Position numbers and translations under genes: made by a program. A DNA stretch of 51,729 bases from assembly GCF_025780055.1 (NCBI RefSeq), contig NZ_JAOXHJ010000006.1, forward strand, positions 1 to 51,729, in the 5' to 3' direction. Below are positions 32,313-46,287 of the stretch, in pieces. Below the pieces are notes generated by a model, which was not told the origin of the DNA, did not search any database, and saw nothing but the letters and a program-made list of their open reading frames with translations. How positions within the stretch are numbered: the first letter of the stretch is position 1; each line of letters begins with the position of its first letter. The stretch is from Ureaplasma zalophigenitalium (lineage in GTDB: Bacteria; Bacillota_I; Bacilli_A; Mycoplasmatales; Mycoplasmoidaceae).

Positions 32313-33554
32313 ATGACTAAAGAAGAAATAAAATTATTTAGAAAAGAAAACCAATTATTGTACTTTAATCGTTTTCGTTTCGTCTTATTCGAATTTACCG
32401 ATATGCAAGCATATTCAAAAATAATGAATATGAAATCAATCATAGCGTTTTTTTATCAATTGTGTTTAATGATTATGGTTGTGGCTTCATCAACCATAAT
32501 CATTTATAATCAAGCTAATTTAAACAACACTTCTGATCCGATTCAAGAAATGAATCATCATAGATTTATTAAACAATACTTTTTAATTTTTTATGTAATC
32601 AATTATGTATTTTTATTTGATTATTTTTTACGATGGTTCTATGCAGACTACTCACAATATAAATGAAGTCGACTAAAAGCTTTCTTATTATTTCCGTTTC
32701 GATTTACAAGCTTTCTGGATTTTGGATCATTCCTTATTATCATCATTATTTATCATTCAGGCCTTGCACAAACACTATTTAGTAATGAATTCTTAACTGA
32801 TGATCAGATTTTTAGTGATTTTGTCAACAATCCTGTCTATATGGATGTTTTCCCTGCAGCAATTTTGTTCAAGATATTAGGGCTTCATAAAAAAATTATC
32901 AACAACACAGTTTTAGCTTCAGATATTAATGTTTTTGGAGAAGTTATTAAACGTCGTTGAAGAATTTTATTATCTTCAATCATTGTTATTTTAGTTTTTG
33001 CCTTTGTCTTAAGTTTTATTATTTTACGATGCGAACAAGATTATTACCATTTAAAAAATATAGCGTATGATAGTGATAAATATAAATTTAAATCACTTGG
33101 TGATTCTTTATGGTTTGCTGTAGGAACAATCACCACAATTGCTTATGGTGATTTAGCACCAGTAAGTGAACAAGGGCGTTTCTTTGCATCGATTATGGGG
33201 ATCATTGGTGTAACTTATTATGGTTTCTTAACTTCGTTATTTGCTTCTGGAATTATCTCTGTGTTAAACGAATCAGCGCGAGCACGAACAAACACTAAAT
33301 TATTACAGTTCCAATCTGAAAACGAACGCTTATTAAACGACTTTTCAATTAAGATTATTGAAGAGTTTAAAAAGTATAAAAATAATGATGAGCAAAATGA
33401 AGAAGATGCGAATGTTAAAAATCAAGAAACAATTATTTTGCATAAACAACGAACTTCTCGCCGTCACCCTAAACTATTAAAAGGTTTAGTTGATGACTTC
33501 CAAAAGAAAAACAAACAAGTGGTTTGAAATTTAAGAAAACCAATTAAGCGATAG
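32313..33554 (+). CDS. Six-TM potassium-channel-like protein
   Basis: A 413-residue protein with hydrophobic helices at about residues 42-65, 88-107, 128-147 and 215-237, then a pore helix and the filter TTIAYGD (residues 274-280), then an inner helix at about 290-315 and a charged cytoplasmic tail. This is the layout of voltage-gated-type K+ channels. The usual filter is TVGYGD; here the first glycine is Ala277. A good S4 arginine series is not obvious. AAAAGGAAAA lies upstream; the gene ends eight bases before ligA. An ion specificity cannot be read from the sequence. Confidence 0.8.
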
Positions 33555-33562
33555 GGTGAATT

Positions 33563-35572
<2,010 letters not shown>

Positions 35573-36249
35573 AAAAACGAAATATATTACTGTTAACAAA
35601 AGCCTTTTTGACTTTGCATTAAGTGCTATTATGTTAGCAGTCTTTTTGGTTATCAATTACTTATCTTCGTTTTTAAAGTTTCATTTTTTAGTATTAGACT
35701 TTGCTTGTTTAGCTTTAGTGGTGCTGGTTTATAAAGTTCGCACTCCTTTTGTTTATGTTGCTACGATTTTGGGGAGTATGTTTAATTTCTTTTACTCTAG
35801 TGCTAGTTTTATTGGTGTACTAATTGCCTTATTTAATAATGTAATTTTTATTTCATCGGTTTGATTGTTCGCACACATTGTTTTCAAAAATAAACAACAT
35901 TTAAAACGCTATTTATTGTTTACGCTTTTTTGTAGTTGTGTAATAACCACAATTATTAGTACCTTCATGAATGCTATATTGTTTACTCCGCTGTTTTGAT
36001 ATATATTTAAGGTTACTTCAACAATTAGTTTTTATGAGTTAATAATTTCTTACAAACCAACCCCATACTTATTAAATGCGCCAACTTATTTATTAGGCCA
36101 CATTTATTTGTATATTCCGTTTAATTTAATTAAATATACTGGAATTATGGTCTTATCTTTAATGATTGCTCCCTTATTAATTAAGTCGGGTCAATGTGTT
36201 CAAAAAAACGTTTTAAAGAAACAAAATTTTCAATTTGATTATAACTTTA

Positions 36250-36284
36250 AACGGACACCTTAAAAAACGTGTCTGTTTTAAAGT
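36250..36284 (+). terminator. Terminator after the ECF S-like gene
   Basis: Stem AAACGGACAC with GTGTCTGTTT (one G-U pair) overlapping the stop codon, followed by a short T-rich tail. Confidence 0.75.
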
Positions 36285-36304
36285 TTTAAAATGTATTACA
36301 ATTA

Positions 36305-36310
36305 TATAAT
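36305..36310 (+). promoter_or_regulatory. Predicted -10 element of deoC
   Basis: TATAAT 14 bases before the deoC start, with AGAAGGTG between. The leader would be very short. Confidence 0.45.
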
Positions 36311-36324
36311 AGAAGGTGAAAAAA

Positions 36325-36993
36325 ATGAATAAATATAGTAAGTATATCGATCATACTCTTTTAAAAAACGAAGCCACATTTGATGACATTAATGATTTAG
36401 TTAACGAAGCGATTGAATACAATTTTTACAGTGTTTGTATCCAACCGTTTTTTGTCAAATACGCAAAACACTTGTTGTTAGACGAGAAAGTTAAGATTAC
36501 AACAGTAATTGGCTTCCCGCTAGGAATGAACACCACAGCAACTAAGGTTTTTGAGGCTAAACAAGCCATACAAGATGGAGCCGATGAAATTGATATGGTA
36601 ATTAATATTAATGAATTGCGCAGCCAAAACCTTGAATATTGTTTATCAGAAATTAATCAAGTAAAACAAGCAATTGGCGAACATGTTCTAAAAGTGATTG
36701 TTGAAACAGCGCTTTTAGATCACGATACAAAAGTTTTTGCAGCTAATTTAATTTTAGCCTCGAATGCTGATTTTATTAAAACATCAACGGGATTTGCATC
36801 ATCTGGTGCAGTTTTAGAAGATGTTATTTTGTGAAAAGAAATTTTGAATAATCAAAAAGAAATTAAAGCAGCCGGTGGCGTTAAAAACTTTGACGATTTA
36901 GATGCTTTTATTAAACACGGAGCAACGCGAATTGGTACATCATCCGCCATTAAAATTTTAAAAAACGCAAAGATTGGTGAAAGTGATTATTAA
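36325..36993 (+). CDS. deoC: Deoxyribose-phosphate aldolase
   Basis: A 222-residue class I aldolase that splits deoxyribose 5-phosphate into acetaldehyde and glyceraldehyde 3-phosphate. The Schiff-base lysine is Lys152 in FIKTSTGF; YIDHTLLKNEAT starts the protein, VIGFPLGMN and DEIDMVINI follow, and AAGGVKNFDD is the phosphate-binding end. TGA at 36832 is Trp. The stop overlaps the next gene's start by one base. Confidence 0.95.
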
Positions 36994-38507
36994 TGCAAAA
37001 TACATCAAAACAAAATTTTTGAACGAAACACTTTGGGACCAAAGAGTTTGTAAAAATCATTTGCAAATTGTTTTTCCCAACAGTTATTAACTTTATTATC
37101 CTAACTATTATCCCGATGGTGGGATCTTTTTTATTAGCTGCTTTTAATGTCGGTAATCATGGGACTGAAGCTAAAACAGCCGCTATTTTAGCTATCGAGG
37201 TTATGTTTTTACCTGTAATTTTAATGACAGCTATAACTTCAATGGGGGCAACATTAGGTGCTCAATATTATGGACGGAAGGATTTCATGCGTTTTAAGGA
37301 AACCATGAACTTCTCAATTTTTGTAGGATTAATTATAGCTGTGGCTATTACAATTCTGGCTATGAGTATCCCACATAAACTAATCGGATTATTCAGTGGT
37401 TCTCATTTAAAAGATAGTGCTACACCTGAACAAATTGCATCATTTAAACTAACAAACGAATTAGCTGCCAGTTATTTACGGATTATTATTGCCTCACTGA
37501 TTCCGTTCATTATTAGTTTTACATTTGCGACTGCTTTCCGTCAAGATAAAGCTACATATTGACCGTTAGTATCATCATCAATAGCTTTAGGAATTAACAT
37601 TATTTTAGCAGCGATATTAGTAAAGGTTTTTGAACACGACTATTATAAGGCAACAATGGCCGTTGCAGGATGCACATTGATTGCACGGTTTACAAACGCA
37701 TTATTTTTAGTAATCCTATCATTATTTAAAAAAACACGACCATTTTATATTTTTAATCATTTGCGAATTAGCAAACTAGTGTTTAAACAGGTGGTAAAAG
37801 TTGGTTGACAAATTGTGATTAATGAATTTTTATTTGCCTTGGGGACAACTGTTATTTTAGGATTTATGTTGAACTATTATAGTGATAAACGTGACTCAAT
37901 TGCGACCGTATCTTTATTAATTCAATTCATTGCATTAATGTGACCGGGATCAGCTGCGGTTACAGCTGTAGTAGTAACTGCTGAATTAGGTGCCCAAAGA
38001 AATGACTTAGCCAAAGAAAATGCGCGTCGATTAATTAATTGAAGTTTTATTGCTGCTACAATTTTAAGCATTATTATTTTAATCCTTTCAACTTTTGTTA
38101 ATAATTTATTGAACCCCCCAACCGATGACTCATTAGCTGCTAAAGAGAGAGCGGAAGCGATTGTGAAAACGGCAACATATTTAGAATATGTGCTTTTAGT
38201 ACGCGTTATGTTTGAATTCCCGTTTGCTTTTATGTACTCAGCCATTAAGAGTGGAGGAAGTAAATTCTTATTAACAATGGATATTTTATCAGTTGTAATT
38301 TGAATGGTTATTATTGGACTTATGACAAATGTGAATGTTGACCCAAATAACAAATATAACATTTACCTCCTATTTTTCATTATGTATGCCGAAAATATTT
38401 TCAAAATCACATTGGGATGAATTATATTTAGCAAAACGAAGTGAAACAAAACGGTTATTCATGCAGAAAAGGAATTAGATGAAAACACAACAAATAAACA
38501 AATTTAA
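36993..38507 (+). CDS. MATE family efflux transporter
   Basis: A 504-residue membrane protein with about twelve hydrophobic helices in two similar halves. The first half has PTVINFIILTIIPMVGSFLL and the MATE-like SMGATLGAQYYGRKD; the second repeats this as VNEFLFALGT and VVTAELGAQRNDLAKENARR. MATE proteins export cationic compounds or drugs with Na+ or H+. The substrate is unknown. It overlaps deoC by one base and the following DEAD-box gene by 29 bases. Confidence 0.87.
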
Positions 38508-39837
38508 AAGTTTACAACCCTGAATCATTGAGGTTTTAAATCATTTAAATATTATTAAACCAACACAAATTCAAAAGGATACTTTTGGATATTTAAACAA
38601 ACACAAAAATTTAGTCGGTATCGCTGAAACTGGAACAGGAAAAACCTTAGCTTTTTGCTTACCGATTTTAAACAATATAGATTTTCAAAAACAACTACAG
38701 GCTTTAATTATTGTCCCAACTAAAGAACTAGCCATGCAAATTAATGCGGCGTTAAATCCGTTTGCCAATCACAACAAACATTTATTTATTAAAGCTCTAG
38801 TCGGTGGTGTTGATTTAGAGAAACAAGTTAATAAAGATTGAAATAAAAACCAAATCATTATTGCCACACCGAATCGATTAAAATATTTTTTAGAAAATAA
38901 TTATTTAGATTTACGAGATTTAAAAACTCTTGTTTTTGATGAAGCTGATATGTTAATGGAACACGGTTTTGCGGATGATTTAGATGCGGTGATGCAACGC
39001 ATTAGCAAACTAAATGTACAAAAAGTTAGCTTTTCAGCAACATTAAATGAAATGTTATCTATCCAAATTAAAAAATATTTTGGTGATACAAAAATTGTTA
39101 ATAGTGCGACAAATATTTACACAAACGAAAATATTAAACACTACATTGTGCACAATCACGATAAAGACCACTCTTTAGCGACTATTATGCGTACAATTGA
39201 TCCATATTTATGTTTAATTTTTTGTAACACAAAAAAACAAGTAGAAAAAATCTACAAACAATTATTAGATCAAAAATATAATGTAGGAATGTTTCACGGT
39301 GATTTGCAAAAACGCGAACGACATAATGCTTATAAAAAAATGAAAAATTTAGACTTTCAATATGTTGTTTGTTCTGATTTAGCTAGCCGTGGTTTAGATA
39401 TTGACGGAGCGAGTCATATTATTAGCTATGATTTACCAACTGAAAGCGAATTTTATGTTCACCGTGCAGGGCGTGCAGGGCGTGGTAAATATACAGGTGA
39501 ATCATATGTGTTATATGATAATCGTCAAAAATCAACAGAACTATTGAAATTAGTTAAAAAAGGTATTGTTTTTTGACATAAAAGAATCCGTAACAACGAA
39601 TTAGTGAATTACAAATACACTTGAAAAACAAATAAAGCACCAGTTGATTTTAAAACGAATTTAGAAATTAAAAAAGCTGTTTTATTAGCTGATAAAAAAG
39701 TGAAGCCTGGATATAAGAAAAAACTAAAACAAACAATTAGTAAAATCCAACAAAAAAACAAACGTGCTCACATTGAGAAAAAAATGAACGCTCACCGGAT
39801 TCGGGGTTATAAGATGAAGAACGCTAATAAAGAGTAA
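38479..39837 (+). CDS. DEAD-box RNA helicase
   Basis: A 452-residue RNA helicase: Q-motif KPTQIQKDTF, Walker A AETGTGKT, PTKELA, VGG, ATPNRL, DEAD box as FDEADML, SFSAT (motif III, SAT), and in the second half SDLASRGLDI and HRAGRAGRGK. The last 90 residues are strongly basic. Such enzymes act in ribosome assembly or mRNA decay (CshA/DeaD type). It begins inside the MATE gene, 29 bases before its stop, with AGGAATTAG as a weak ribosome site. Confidence 0.94.
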
Positions 39838-39845
39838 TCTCTAAT

Positions 39846-40550
39846 ATGTTGAAGATTAAAATCGATTTGCATACACATACATCTGATTCTAATAAATACG
39901 GATCAAATGTAAGTAAAAATTCAGACGAGGATATTTTTTACAAACTAAAAACAAACAACGTAAAAATTGTTTGTTTTTCTGACCACTTGAATTTTGATAA
40001 AAATCAATATTTGAAAAGGGTAAATTTAGGTTTAGAGTTTAAACCACAAATTATTGTTTGGCCGGGGATCGAAATTGATATTTACCTGCACCACAAGAAT
40101 ACACGAGCGCAAGTGATTGTAGTTTTTAATCCCGATCACAATTTAGAGGAATTAGAAGACTTTTGTCAAGAACATTTTAACCCGGATTTTAATCCCTTGA
40201 ATTTTGATAAATATTCTTATGCTGAATTAGTTAATTTATTAACCGATAAACAATATGATTTTTTAATCTTTCCCCATGTAGGAAAAGGAGCAGATGTTGT
40301 TTTTCCTCAGGATATTAAAGACCAAAGAGTTGATGGTTTGGATAGTATTAAACCAGATCATAAAAATGTTCAAAAAATGCGCAAGCATAACATACAAGCA
40401 CCAGTTGTTTGTTTTAGTGATACACACGATTGAGATAACTACCCACAACATAGTTATTATTGGACATGATTAACAACGAATTCATTAACTTTTAATGACG
40501 TCAAACAAGCTATTTTAAATAAACAAATTGACTTAAAAAAATGTGTTTAA
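39846..40550 (+). CDS. PHP-domain phosphoesterase
   Basis: A 234-residue PHP-family protein with all the metal-binding motifs: DLHTHTSDS near residue 7 (HxH), FSDHLNF near 48, GIEIDI near 77, FPHVGKGAD near 141 and FSDTHDW at about 190. PHP enzymes hydrolyse phosphate esters, including nucleic-acid ends. TGA at 40431 (Trp) extends it past the last motif. It follows the DEAD-box gene by eight bases. A terminator separates it from the SMC-like ATPase gene; in TrlF-type proteins PHP and such an ATPase are one polypeptide. Confidence 0.87.
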
Positions 40551-40559
40551 AACATGATA

Positions 40560-40586
40560 AAAAAGAGCGTGATTAACGCTCTTTTT
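40560..40586 (+). terminator. Terminator after the PHP gene
   Basis: Perfect 11-bp stem (40560-40570 with 40576-40586), GATTA loop, T-run in the 3' arm. Confidence 0.93.
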
Positions 40587-40600
40587 ATTGTTTTTAAGCT

Positions 40601-40606
40601 TATAAT
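40601..40606 (+). promoter_or_regulatory. Predicted -10 element of the ATPase gene
   Basis: TATAAT 28 bases before the start, followed by AGGAGG at 40624-40629. Confidence 0.5.
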
Positions 40607-40634
40607 ATTGATATTAAACGAATAGGAGGCATTT

Positions 40635-42344
40635 ATGATTTCATATATTGAATTTGCCAACAAAAAAACAGATGAAATATACCGCTTAGATTTTGATCCT
40701 CATTGCAATATTATTCTTGGCTGCAAAGGATCTGGAAAGAGCAGTTTATTATTAATGATTGCTGAGATTATAGCAGAGAAAACGATTAACAATCCGAGTC
40801 TTAATGATTTTAAGGATCGCTTTCTTGGCGATTGGGTTGTGAAAACAATTTGTTACGATCAAACAAATAGAATTGATCAAATTAATCACAAGGAATTAAA
40901 AATCGATGCTAAATGGGAAAAAATCCCCGCTGAACTACAAATGTTTTTACCTGGTTATATTGTTCAAAACGATAATCGAAAAATTTCGCTTGACGAAATT
41001 ACAGAAATCGAAAAAACAAAAAAGAAGGTTACAAATGAATTTATAGATATTATTGCTAACAAGCGACCTTTTGAAAAAGAATTAAAATTATTTACTGAAC
41101 TATATAATTATGTGGATGAATATTATAATTTACAAAACCAAACTCTAGATTACACTGTTTTTATTAAAAGTGCCAAGAGTCTTGCTGAATTAAAAAACAA
41201 GAAGACGAATTTTACCCACAATTTAAAATACGATCCAAAACAACCAATTGACCGATGTGAAGAATTAGAAAAACAGCTGCAATTAAATTATATTGAACGT
41301 TTGAATATGCTGATAAATTCCGAAAAAAACGTTGAAAAGATTTTTGAAGAAATGAATTATTTATTCCCTAATTCCAAACAGGTTGATCAGGCATTGATAG
41401 CGCTGAAAGAAAATCATAAACAAATGATGGATCTTATTCGATCGCAAATTGAAAAACATGTTTTACTAAAACAACATATTCAACGATATAAAACCACATT
41501 CGCCCTATTTGCTAAAATTTTTCGTAATAAAATTAATGAAAATAAAATGCGAAATACACAGGAACAAAACATGTTTGAAAAATATACCCAAGTGCTAGAA
41601 TATTTTAAACGTCTGCCCCGTATTTTAATTAATATTCAAGAGCAATATCAAAAAATTGTGAACGACGAGACAATTATCCCGATTAATTGAACATTAAAAA
41701 AAGAACTCGACGGCTGCCCAGGTTTAGAATTTCGCTTCAAACCTTTTAACTTATCAAACGAAGAGAAAAAGGATATTATTAAAAAATATATTGGAACGCC
41801 AGGAAATGGTAACATCCGATTAGACAAGTTAAAACTAGATAAATCAGCAAAAAACCAAGAAAAAATCATAGTTGACTTATTAAAGAAGACCGATAACGAT
41901 GAAAAGCGTATTGTTTTATATGCTAACAACCAGGAATATTCAACATTATCAAACGGACAAAAAACCCTTTTTGGTGTTTTATACGGAATCGAAGCAGCAC
42001 GCACATCCAATGCTTTGCATGCCAATTATTTCCTTTTAGATCAAATTGAAGACAATCTTGATTCGAAAACTGTTTTTGATCAAATTCTACCAATCTTAAA
42101 AACTCTAAAACAGGAAAATAAACAAATTTTTATTGTAACGCACAACCCTAACTTAGGGATCTTATTAGATGGCAAGGTGATTGAAACCGATATTCATCAT
42201 CCTAATATGGCCTTTAAATTTAAAAACGTTGAAATGCTTGTGGGATATGACAATGCCCAGTCTATTTATTTAGAAGGAACAATGCAAGCACTTGAACAAC
42301 GCCGGGCTATTTTAAACAAAAAAATTCAGAAGAAAGAAGGTTAA
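40635..42344 (+). CDS. SMC/ABC-like ATPase of TrlF type
   Basis: A 569-residue ATPase split by a central coiled-coil region like SMC, RecF and RecN proteins. Walker A GCKGSGKSS is at residues 29-37, the ABC signature is TLSNGQKTLFG, Walker B reads YFLLDQIEDNLD and the H-loop FIVTHNPNLG. The LLDQ-x-EDNLD form of Walker B (Gln in place of the first catalytic Glu) is the one found in TrlF-like PHP-ATPases. No PHP domain is fused here, but one lies just upstream. Function is likely RNA repair or defence; this is inference. AGGAGG lies upstream. Confidence 0.85.
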
Positions 42345-42348
42345 AACA

Positions 42349-42642
42349 ATGATTATAATTAATTATATTCCAGAAGATCAAACAATTAGTGTGTCTTCAG
42401 ATAAGATTCGCGAAAACAAAAAAGGTAACCAGTTGATTATTAATGTTGAAAACCCAGGTGAAGGATGACAAGCAGATAAGATAAATAATTTTTTAGCTTT
42501 ATTAGTCGATAATGAACAAGAATTAACAGTGATGTTGACCCCAGAAGCCCAAAAGGTGCGCAAGGAAATATTTGCGATTGATTTTGTTTATGAGCTCTTT
42601 GATACTTTTGCTAACGAATATAACGCAAACAAACAAAAATAA
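42349..42642 (+). CDS. Small acidic protein downstream of the ATPase
   Basis: A 97-residue soluble protein, acidic in the middle and C-terminal half, with no recognised domain. It begins four bases after the ATPase stop, with AGAAAGAAGG in the ATPase 3' end as ribosome site, so the two genes are translationally coupled. One TGA (Trp) splits the frame. It may be an accessory factor of the ATPase. Confidence 0.7.
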
Positions 42643-42664
42643 AAAAGGACCAGGATCCTTTTTT
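42641..42664. terminator. Shared terminator between convergent genes
   Basis: Arms AAAAAAGGA and TCCTTTTTT with a six-base loop, symmetrical enough to end both the plus-strand ATPase operon and the minus-strand metG operon. Its 3' arm overlaps the metG stop codon. Confidence 0.88.
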
Positions 42665-44204
42665 ATTTTTCTATATTAATCCGCTGGAAGATAGGAGATG
42701 CAGATCCCACTTCATGATTATCAAATAATTGATAATCCTTAAGTTTATCAAAGGACAAGATCTCTGTGGTAAATAACATTTGTTGAGCAACGGTTTGGGT
42801 TGATGTTTGCAGAATAGGTTGATATAGGATTGTACAGATGTGAACAACTTTTACTAATAAATATAAAAGTTCATCTAAGGTAGCTGAATCATTATTTTTA
42901 AATAACTCCCACGGTTTTTTTTCTTCAATATATTTGTTAGCAAAATCCAGTAAGTTTTGTAAAACTATCAATGCCTTATCAATTTGGTAAAAATTAATTT
43001 GTTTAACAAACTGATCAATAAATTGGTTTAACTGGTTTGTTAAAATTGGTGATAGAACAGCAGGGCGAACAACATTATTACTGTATTTTTTTAACATACC
43101 AAGTGTGCGAGAAACCATATTCCCAAAATTATTAGCTAAATGAGTGTTGTAGGTTTCAATTAAATTATCATAACTAAAAACACTATCTTTGTACATAGAT
43201 AAATCTGCTAATAAATAATAACGGGTTACATCTGGGCCAAAACGATCAATTAAGTCATGAGGATCTACAACGTTTCCCAATGATTTAGACATTTTGCCTT
43301 CTTTGGTAATTATTCAACCATGAGAAAGAATTCTAGATGGTAAGCGAATCCCTAAATCATGTAAGAATATAGGTCAATAAATGCAGTGGAAACGTGTAAT
43401 TTCTTTGGATAACAAATGCACGATTTCTGTTTTTTCGTCATTTCAGAATTTTTGAAAAAGTTGATCGTTAGAACTTAGAAAACCCGTAGCTGTAACATAG
43501 TTCATTAAAGCGTCTAACCAAACATAAATCACATGTTGTGGATTTTCAAGAATAGGTATTCCTCAATTAAAACTCGTTCGCGAAATAGAAAGGTCATTTA
43601 AATCTTGTAAGAAGTTGTTGACTAATTCATTTACACGTTCTTTAGGAATAATAAAATCAGGGTGTTGCGCATAATAATTTACTAGGAATGGAGCACCCTC
43701 CTTCATTTTATAAAAATAAGAAGCTTCTTTTTTTTCTTCTAAAACATGACCGAACCGGCATGTTTTTTGTTGTTTATGATTGATTAAAACGTCAGCATCA
43801 TTGATGTTTTCTTCGCATGAAACACAATAATTTCCAACTCATTCACCTAGATAAATTTTATTTTGCTTATATAATTGGGAAAAAATCTTTTGTACACTTT
43901 GGATGTGGTCACGATTCGTCGTACGAATGAAACAGTCGTAATTGATTTGTAAACGCGTTCATAAATCAACAAAATGTTGTTGCATGAAATCAACATAACC
44001 TTGCTCACTCATATTAGCTTCTCGAGCCTTGGTTTGGATTTTTTGGCCGTGTTCATCGACCCCCGTTACAAAAAAGGTTTCATAACCAAACAACTTTTTA
44101 TATTTTGCTAAGACATCAGCAATAATGGTTGAATAAGCGTGCCCAATATGTGGCTTACCAGAAGGGTAATAAATGGGTGTGGATATAAAGAATTTTTGAG
44201 ACAT
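42663..44204 (-). CDS. metG: Methionyl-tRNA synthetase
   Basis: A 513-residue class I synthetase that charges tRNA-Met. HIGH is at residues 19-22 in [12 protein letters not shown] and KMSKS at 304-308. A cysteine-containing knuckle lies in the connective region (CVSC and a later CRFGH). The length is typical of mycoplasma MetRS without the C-terminal dimer domain. Start 44204 is preferred over 44210 because GGAGG ends right at the latter. It is the last gene of the minus-strand group; many TGA codons as Trp lie between 43292 and 43959. Confidence 0.95.
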
Positions 44205-44214
44205 TGTCATCCTC

Positions 44215-45447
44215 CTATTTTTTTCTTTTTGTAAAGTTTTGATGAATAATATTTAGCTTGTGCTCTAAATCATTGTTTTGACTGAAATAATATTGTTGAT
44301 TTTTAATGGGTTTAGGTAAATAGTCTTGCTGCACGTGATGATTAGGAAAATCATGTGGGTATAAATAACCTTGCACACCTAACTTAGCTGCACTAGCATA
44401 ATGGGCGTCTCGCAGGTGGTTAGGCACATTATGTTCACCCGATTTGTCTAATTCAGTCTGAACATTATTATAAGCTAAATACGAAGCGTTAGATTTAGGG
44501 GAAAGGCAAATTTGAATCACCAAATTAGCAAGGATTTTTTCGTTTTCGGGATATCCTAGATAACGACATGAACTAATTCCCTGATCCACGCGCGCACATA
44601 AATTAATATTAGCTAAACCCACATCTTCATAAACGCAAACTAGCATACGACGATAAATAGCATCGAAATCACCAATACGAACCAAACGTGCTAGATAGTA
44701 TAAACCAGCATCAACATCAGATCCGCGTAGGGATTTGTGAAAAGCTGATTTTAAATCATGAATTTCATTACCATCCTTATGGCTCAAACTATAAGATCCA
44801 CCCATAATTTGTGTTAACAAATCAAGTTTAATAGGGGTTGGCTCATTATATAAAACACTAATAATTTCTAAGATGTTAATGATTGCGCGTAAATCACCAT
44901 TAGTGTGTTGAATTAAAAAAGCAAAGGCATTTGGTTCAAAAAAAGAATCGGGGTTAAATAAATTAGTTAATCGTTGTTCAATGCTTGCGTGTTTAATAGG
45001 CTCGAAAGATAATAATTGACAACGTGAGCGTAAAGCCGGATTAATAGCAAAAAAAGGATTCTCGGTAGTAGTGGCAAAAATGATAATTTTATTCGTTTCA
45101 ATTAATGGCAAAAGAATATCTTGTTTATCCTTGTTTAAACGATGAATTTCATCAACCACGATAATGTATTGTTGGGATAATTTAGCAACTTCTATTATGT
45201 TTAATAAATCTTTTTTAGTATCCAAGACAGGATTAAAAAATTGAAAAGGAATATTTAGTGCATTCGCTAAAACGCGAGCAAAACTAGATTTACCAACACC
45301 AGGTGGCCCGTGCATGATTAAGTTGGATGCGTGTTTTTTATCAGCCATGCGAGTTAACAAACCGTTTGGTCCCAAAAGGTGCTCCTGCCCGACTAAATCA
45401 GTTAAACTCTGAGGAGATTTTAATTGTTCTATAACTTTTTTAAGCAT
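44215..45447 (-). CDS. rarA: Replication-associated recombination protein A (RarA/MgsA)
   Basis: A 410-residue AAA+ ATPase acting at stalled replication forks. Walker A GPPGVGKS at residues 47-54, Walker [17 protein letters not shown], sensor [18 protein letters not shown], and the RarA C-terminal part [19 protein letters not shown] followed by EDVGLAN. Length is usual. The start overlaps rsmI by eight bases; the stop lies 10 bases before metG. Confidence 0.95.
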   Translation of the reverse strand: MLKKVIEQLKSPQSLTDLVGQEHLLGPNGLLTRMADKKHASNLIMHGPPGVGKSSFARVLANALNIPFQFFNPVLDTKKDLLNIIEVAKLSQQYIIVVDEIHRLNKDKQDILLPLIETNKIIIFATTTENPFFAINPALRSRCQLLSFEPIKHASIEQRLTNLFNPDSFFEPNAFAFLIQHTNGDLRAIINILEIISVLYNEPTPIKLDLLTQIMGGSYSLSHKDGNEIHDLKSAFHKSLRGSDVDAGLYYLARLVRIGDFDAIYRRMLVCVYEDVGLANINLCARVDQGISSCRYLGYPENEKILANLVIQICLSPKSNASYLAYNNVQTELDKSGEHNVPNHLRDAHYASAAKLGVQGYLYPHDFPNHHVQQDYLPKPIKNQQYYFSQNNDLEHKLNIIHQNFTKRKK

Positions 45448-46285
45448 AATTTAACATAATTTTGTAAAGCTCACTAGCATTTAGTTCATAAGTTTTGGCA
45501 ACTTGTTTACATGCATCTTTTAAACGCATTCCAGTACGTGTTAAATCCAGGATGCTTTTAACAATTATTTCAGAATTAGTTTCTTGTTCGTGCTGGGCTT
45601 GTTGTTCATTGTTATCAACAACAATGACAAACTCACCTAATTCTGTAATTTGTTCGGCTATTGTTGAGATTTTCCCATAGTAAAATGATTCATTTAGTTT
45701 AGTTAGTTCACGACCAACAAAAACATGTACATCACCAAAAACTGATTGCAAATCCGCTAAGGTTTTTTTGATTCGATGCACAGCTTCATATATAACAAAC
45801 GTTGTTTGTACGTTAGCATATTTATTTAAAACTTGGAGACGTTGTTTTTGAGTTTTACCAAGAAAACCAAGAAACATAAATGTAGACGATAAAAGCCCGC
45901 TAGCAACTAAGGCGTGCATACATGCTGAAGGACCATTAATTACTTGCACGCCAATGTTGTTCGCATGACAAGCATTAATGAGGTTATATCCTGGATCGGC
46001 CACGGTTGGATATCCAGCATCACTGACCAGGACAGTTTTATAATTTTTAATATAACCTAATGCTTCGTCAATTTTGACTTGCTCCTTGAAATTATCAAAA
46101 CGAATTATTTTTTTGTAATCTATAATGTTAAAAGCGTGTAAAAGTTTTTTGGTAATACGGGTGTCTTCACACAAAATAACATAAGCTTCATCTAAAGCTT
46201 GGATGGCTCGGGGACTCATTTCGTTTAAATTACCGATGGGTGTGGCAATAACACTTAATTGACATTGAATATCTTTTAAAAGCAT
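45440..46285 (-). CDS. rsmI: 16S rRNA 2'-O-methyltransferase RsmI
   Basis: A 281-residue SAM-dependent methyltransferase that modifies C1402 of 16S rRNA. Motifs: IATPIGNLNEMSPRAI, LCEDTRITKKLL, VSDAGYPTVADPGYNLI, NGPSACMHALVASG and FVGRELTKLNE. Length is typical. AAAGGGG is found upstream. It begins two bases after the rnmV stop and overlaps rarA. Confidence 0.96.
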   Translation of the reverse strand: MLLKDIQCQLSVIATPIGNLNEMSPRAIQALDEAYVILCEDTRITKKLLHAFNIIDYKKIIRFDNFKEQVKIDEALGYIKNYKTVLVSDAGYPTVADPGYNLINACHANNIGVQVINGPSACMHALVASGLLSSTFMFLGFLGKTQKQRLQVLNKYANVQTTFVIYEAVHRIKKTLADLQSVFGDVHVFVGRELTKLNESFYYGKISTIAEQITELGEFVIVVDNNEQQAQHEQETNSEIIVKSILDLTRTGMRLKDACKQVAKTYELNASELYKIMLNYA

Positions 46286-46287
46286 AA

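Noticed and set aside
37922-38362. A 146-codon minus-strand ORF inside the MATE gene
   Set aside because: It is opposite a continuous transporter frame and its composition reflects the complement of hydrophobic codons.
40635-42344. RecF or RecN
   Set aside because: The Walker B LLDQIEDNLD and the small coiled-coil region differ from RecF (no coil) and RecN (longer); the PHP neighbour favours TrlF type.
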